DNA of 64,000 nt, taken from the NCBI GenBank assembly GCA_964246705.1, contig CAXTRQ010000006.1, forward strand, positions 1 to 64,000, read 5' to 3'. The stretch comes from DASZCR01 sp964246705. GTDB lineage: Bacteria > Acidobacteriota > Blastocatellia > Pyrinomonadales > Pyrinomonadaceae. Each line of letters begins with the position of its first letter. Within the stretch, counting starts at the first letter, position 1. Shown piece after piece: positions 61,735 to 64,000 of the stretch. Under the pieces are notes generated by a model. It was not told where the DNA came from, ran no database searches, and saw only the letters and a list, made by a program, of their open reading frames with translations. The position numbers were made by a program, and so were the translations under genes.

Positions 61735-61831
61735 ATTTGCGATTTTAGATTTTTGCTTGGCGATTGAAGCGTTATCATCAATCTCAGGTCTGAATCGCAA
61801 AGAAATCGGCAATCAAAAATCTAAAATCATT
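61735..61831. repeat. GATTTTA heptad hairpin between mrp and the IscA-like gene
   Basis: A perfect 15-bp inverted pair (61741-61755 with 61814-61828) made of GATTTTA/GATTTTT units, extended by ATTTGCG and CGCAAAG words. It is AT-rich, unlike its surroundings, and ends two bases before the GAGGAG ribosome site of the next gene. Confidence 0.85.
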
Positions 61832-61845
61832 GAGGAGATAAAGTA

Positions 61846-62202
61846 ATGGCAACAGCAACACTTCCGACCATGACGCTTAACGTCACAGAGGCGGCGGCGA
61901 CGGAAATCAAGAAATTTATGGCGGGCGAAGAAGGCTTGCCGCAGACGGCTGGCTTGCGCGTGAGAGTCGTGCCGGGTGGCTGCTCAGGCTTTCAGTACAG
62001 CCTGAACATCGAAGAGGATTCGCGTCAGGGCGACCACGTGATGGACGCGCACGGCGTTCGTCTCTTCGTTGATATGTTCAGCGCGCAATATTTGAACGGC
62101 GTCGAGGTTGACTACGTGACGAACATGATGGGTTCCGGCTTTACGTTCAATAATCCGAACGCGACAGGCGGCTGCGGCTGCGGCTCATCGTTCACGGCCT
62201 AA
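61846..62202 (+). CDS. IscA/ErpA-type iron-sulphur cluster assembly protein
   Basis: Predicted 118-aa A-type carrier. The three invariant Cys are C46 (GGCSGFQY) and C110/C112 (GCGCGSSF). Length and the strands RVRVVPGGCSGF and VEVDYVTNMMGSGFTFNNPNA fit ErpA/SufA/IscA. It accepts clusters from a scaffold and passes them to apoproteins. A strong GAGGAG site lies 8-13 bases upstream. It follows mrp with the GATTTTA hairpin between, and is part of the predicted SufR-linked group. Confidence 0.95.
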   Translation: MATATLPTMTLNVTEAAATEIKKFMAGEEGLPQTAGLRVRVVPGGCSGFQYSLNIEEDSRQGDHVMDAHGVRLFVDMFSAQYLNGVEVDYVTNMMGSGFTFNNPNATGGCGCGSSFTA

Positions 62203-62233
62203 AGTCTCTCGGCATCGCTTGCGAAAAGAAAAA

Positions 62234-62342
62234 AGAACAGCGCGGTCGGGTGTCCTCGCCGGGGCTTGTCTCGAAATCTTCTCCCGCGCGGAGCAAGATG
62301 AGCAGACATGCCGGGCGAAGCGGCGCTCGCGCTGTTTTTCTT
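62234..62342 (+). terminator. Possible terminator or long hairpin after the IscA-like gene
   Basis: AACAGCGCG at 62236-62244 pairs with CGCGCTGTT at about 62328-62336, followed by TTTCTT. The GC-rich interior (about 80 bases) can fold further. The long loop makes this uncertain. Confidence 0.4.
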
Positions 62343-62416
62343 ATGCGGCTCGCAATCGTCGGGGCGCGCAGTTGATGCTTTAATCAAAACTCAAATTCCG
62401 AAGGAGCCAGTGAATC

Positions 62417-62752
62417 ATGCCGAGAATTGAAGCCGAGACGGCGACGGGAACTCAGACCATTGAAGCCGAGCAGGGACGAAAACTCGTCCTCGCGCTTGAG
62501 GACGGAGGCATTGACATACTGCATCGCTGCGGCGGCAACGCGAAATGTACGACGTGCCGCGTCGAGATTCTCGAAGGCGAGGTGGGCGAGATGGGCGAGG
62601 CCGAGCGCAACCGTCTCGCCGTGGAGTCCGACTTGACCGAGCACACGCGGCTGTCGTGTCAGGTGCGAGTTCCTGAGAGCGAATTGAAGGTGCGCGTGCT
62701 CAGACAGGCGAGCACGACGGGACTGGCTGCGGGCACGCGACCGGAAGAATAG
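62417..62752 (+). CDS. 2Fe-2S plant-type ferredoxin
   Basis: Predicted 111-aa soluble electron carrier. Cluster ligands C38, C44, C47 and C81 follow the CX5CX2CX(n)C pattern of plant/adrenodoxin-like ferredoxins (RCGGNAKCTTC, then LSCQV). The sequence lacks other domains. A good AAGGAG site precedes the ATG. It lies 214 bases after the IscA-like gene on the same strand, which fits a role in cluster assembly or as an electron donor; the partner is unknown. Confidence 0.94.
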   Translation: MPRIEAETATGTQTIEAEQGRKLVLALEDGGIDILHRCGGNAKCTTCRVEILEGEVGEMGEAERNRLAVESDLTEHTRLSCQVRVPESELKVRVLRQASTTGLAAGTRPEE

Positions 62753-62781
62753 AGACCGTCTTTTAAAAAGCCTGAAAGACT

Positions 62782-62863
62782 AGAGCCGCGCGGGTGGACG
62801 CGGATTAACGCTGATTCAAATAAGGTCTCATCAGCGTTAATCCGCGTCCACCCGCGTGGCTCT
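62782..62863. repeat. 34-bp inverted repeat with CGGATTAACGCTGAT word
   Basis: 62782-62815 and 62830-62863 are complementary at 33 of 34 positions with a 14-base loop, the longest near-perfect stem in the window. TCTTTT follows, so it could also terminate ferredoxin transcription. Confidence 0.9.
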
Positions 62864-63177
62864 CTTTTGTTGCAGCGAACTTTGCGGCGGGCGACAAGGT
62901 GATTGCGCGCCGCACGGCTTGGTGTTAATCTCTCGCGCGTAATAACAGGTAAGCTTGAACAATCATTTGGCCGAAGACGACGGCAGACGGGCGGCGCGCA
63001 AAGCTTCTGTTTCGGGAGCATGTCCTACCACCGCACCCTGTTTCGCAAAACTTCGCCAGCGCGTTGCGTGCCGGCGCATCACTCCGGTTGCTCTCCCGTC
63101 CGCAAGACGCTGCGCTTGCTCTCTCGTCGCCGCAGGTGGACGGACGATAGATAAACAAACCAAACTTCGGAGGTCGT
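62864..63177. other. Intergenic region before the urate-oxidase-N gene
   Basis: 314 bases. Overlapping short frames on both strands have no family similarity. A GGAGG at 63167-63171 serves the next gene. No clear promoter was found; TTGGTGTTAAT at about 62920 is weak. Confidence 0.5.
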
Positions 63178-63978
63178 ATGCTCATCGAGTCAACTCTTCA
63201 CCTGCCTGCTAGTCTGGCGATGTTTCAAGACATTTTTCATGCGCCGGGGGGTGACCAACTTCCCAGAGTCCTCTTGCGTTGGGCACACTTCGTCGCGGGC
63301 ATCACGTGGATCGGGATGCTCTATTTCTTCAACCTCGTCAACGTCAACTTTATGAAGGCGCTCGACGCCCCGACGAAAAAAGTGGTCGTGCCGAACCTGA
63401 TGCCGAAAGCCCTCTGGTATTTTCGCTGGGGCGCGGTCGTGACGGTGCTCGCGGGTCTGACTTACTACGCGATGTTCATCCTCGCGCCCGACGTGAAGAA
63501 TGCCAACTCGCTCGGTAACGCCGGGGCGAACATCTGGGTCATCCTGCTCGTCTGGCTCTTGATCGGCATCATTACGTGGGTCATCTACTTCTTTATTCTG
63601 CCGCGCATCAATGACGGCAGAGTGCTCGCCGTCGTGACGGCGGTGCTCGTCATTCTGATGGCGGTGGCGATTGTGTGGTGGTTGAATTCGCAACTGTTGG
63701 GCACGAGCGGCGGACGCACCGAAGGCTTTGCGAGCAACAAGACGCATTCCATCGGCATCGGCGGCGCGCTCGGACTGATTATGCTTTTGAACGTCTGGGG
63801 CATCATCTGGCCGGCGCAGAAACGGATTATCGCGGGCACGGTTTCCGGCACGCCCGCGCCCCCGGAACTTGCGCGCAAAGCCTTTCTCGCCTCGCGCACC
63901 AACGCATGGCTGTCGCTCCCGATGCTCTTCTTCATGGGGACATCTCATGGCGACTACATCATTCTGGGTCGAAACTAG
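63178..63978 (+). CDS. Membrane protein of the urate oxidase N-terminal (PuuD-like) family
   Basis: Predicted 266-aa inner-membrane protein with about six to seven TM segments. The N-terminal RWAHFVAGITWIGMLYFFNLVN, LMPKALWYFRWGAVVTVLAGLTYY and LLNVWGIIWPAQKRII match the urate oxidase N-terminal domain of PuuD-type urate hydroxylases. PuuD proteins usually carry a C-terminal cytochrome c domain; this one ends at TAG 63976-63978 without CxxCH, so it may be a stand-alone subunit or do something else. ATG 63178 has GGAGG 6-10 bases upstream. No purine-degradation gene is nearby. The right edge of the window is 22 bases further. Confidence 0.85.
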   Translation: MLIESTLHLPASLAMFQDIFHAPGGDQLPRVLLRWAHFVAGITWIGMLYFFNLVNVNFMKALDAPTKKVVVPNLMPKALWYFRWGAVVTVLAGLTYYAMFILAPDVKNANSLGNAGANIWVILLVWLLIGIITWVIYFFILPRINDGRVLAVVTAVLVILMAVAIVWWLNSQLLGTSGGRTEGFASNKTHSIGIGGALGLIMLLNVWGIIWPAQKRIIAGTVSGTPAPPELARKAFLASRTNAWLSLPMLFFMGTSHGDYIILGRN

Positions 63979-64000
63979 CTTTTAGGACTGTAGAAACTTA

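Noticed and set aside
62203..62416. Riboswitch upstream of ferredoxin
   Set aside because: The folded region has no recognised aptamer sequence; it looks like a loose hairpin or terminator.

Overview
The window comes from a GC-rich Gram-negative bacterium. It carries an outer-membrane biogenesis cluster (BamA, Skp/OmpH, FabZ, LpxA, LpxI), LolC/E-LolD-type lipoprotein export genes and many signal-peptide proteins. ARPP-1, DUF4112, exported LSM-like and subtilisin-like proteins with GDGMVM tails, plus the gene mix, suggest Acidobacteriota (Blastocatellia-like). That placement is inference, since no rRNA gene is present. I saw no tRNA, rRNA, CRISPR array, transposase or prophage. Two N-runs (47145-47154, 47388-47410), one frameshift and one in-frame stop point to a draft assembly.

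Layout. 1-6.6 kb: TolB-like fragment, M28 peptidase, RRM protein, ARPP-1 protein, an unknown zinc-ribbon-like protein, ttcA. 6.7-9.2 kb: tkt-rpiB. 9.4-11.3 kb: a frameshifted subtilase and a small unknown protein. 11.4-16.0 kb: a minus-strand translation and ribosome-maturation block (unknown 571-aa protein, era, prmA, rsmE). 16.2-18.3 kb: M20 peptidase and a DUF374 acyltransferase. 18.5-22.7 kb: receiver-ATPase regulator, GT39-like membrane protein, LolC/E-like permease and LolD-like ATPase. 22.8-25.3 kb: clpC behind a near-consensus promoter. 25.6-31.8 kb: bamA-skp-fabZ-lpxA-lpxI. 32-34.3 kb: amino-acid ABC transporter. 34.4-40.5 kb: catalytically degenerate M1-like protein, thioesterase, arginyltransferase-like protein, TPR protein and 5'-nucleotidase. 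40.7-45.9 kb: leucyl aminopeptidase, SDR protein, a PerR-peroxiredoxin-thioredoxin oxidative-stress group and DUF4112. 46.3-48.9 kb: an exported subtilase fused to a degenerate ClpB-type AAA+ domain. 49-57.5 kb: GNAT, GGDEF-EAL, an amber-interrupted M1-like gene, a HEAT-cyclophilin fusion and an LSM-like protein. 57.5-59.7 kb: molybdopterin oxidoreductase. 59.9-62.8 kb: an Fe-S group (SufR-like regulator with a CAAC-N6-GTTG operator, Mrp/ApbC, IscA/ErpA-like protein, 2Fe-2S ferredoxin). 63.2-64 kb: urate-oxidase-N-type membrane protein.

The strongest unexplained signal is a network of about 18 gene-boundary elements. They are built from short degenerate words, mostly 7 nt long (for example GTGACGA, GGATGAA, AGTCTAA, GTTTTCA, CAGTAGG), usually arranged as two inverted arms that would form a hairpin. 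The same words recur at loci tens of kilobases apart. The elements sit at gene boundaries inside and between operons and often supply the stop codon of the gene they abut. They resemble the heptanucleotide STRR repeats known from filamentous cyanobacteria. The second notable item is the ClpB-like pseudo-AAA+/subtilase fusion with a hexapeptide-repeat tail.
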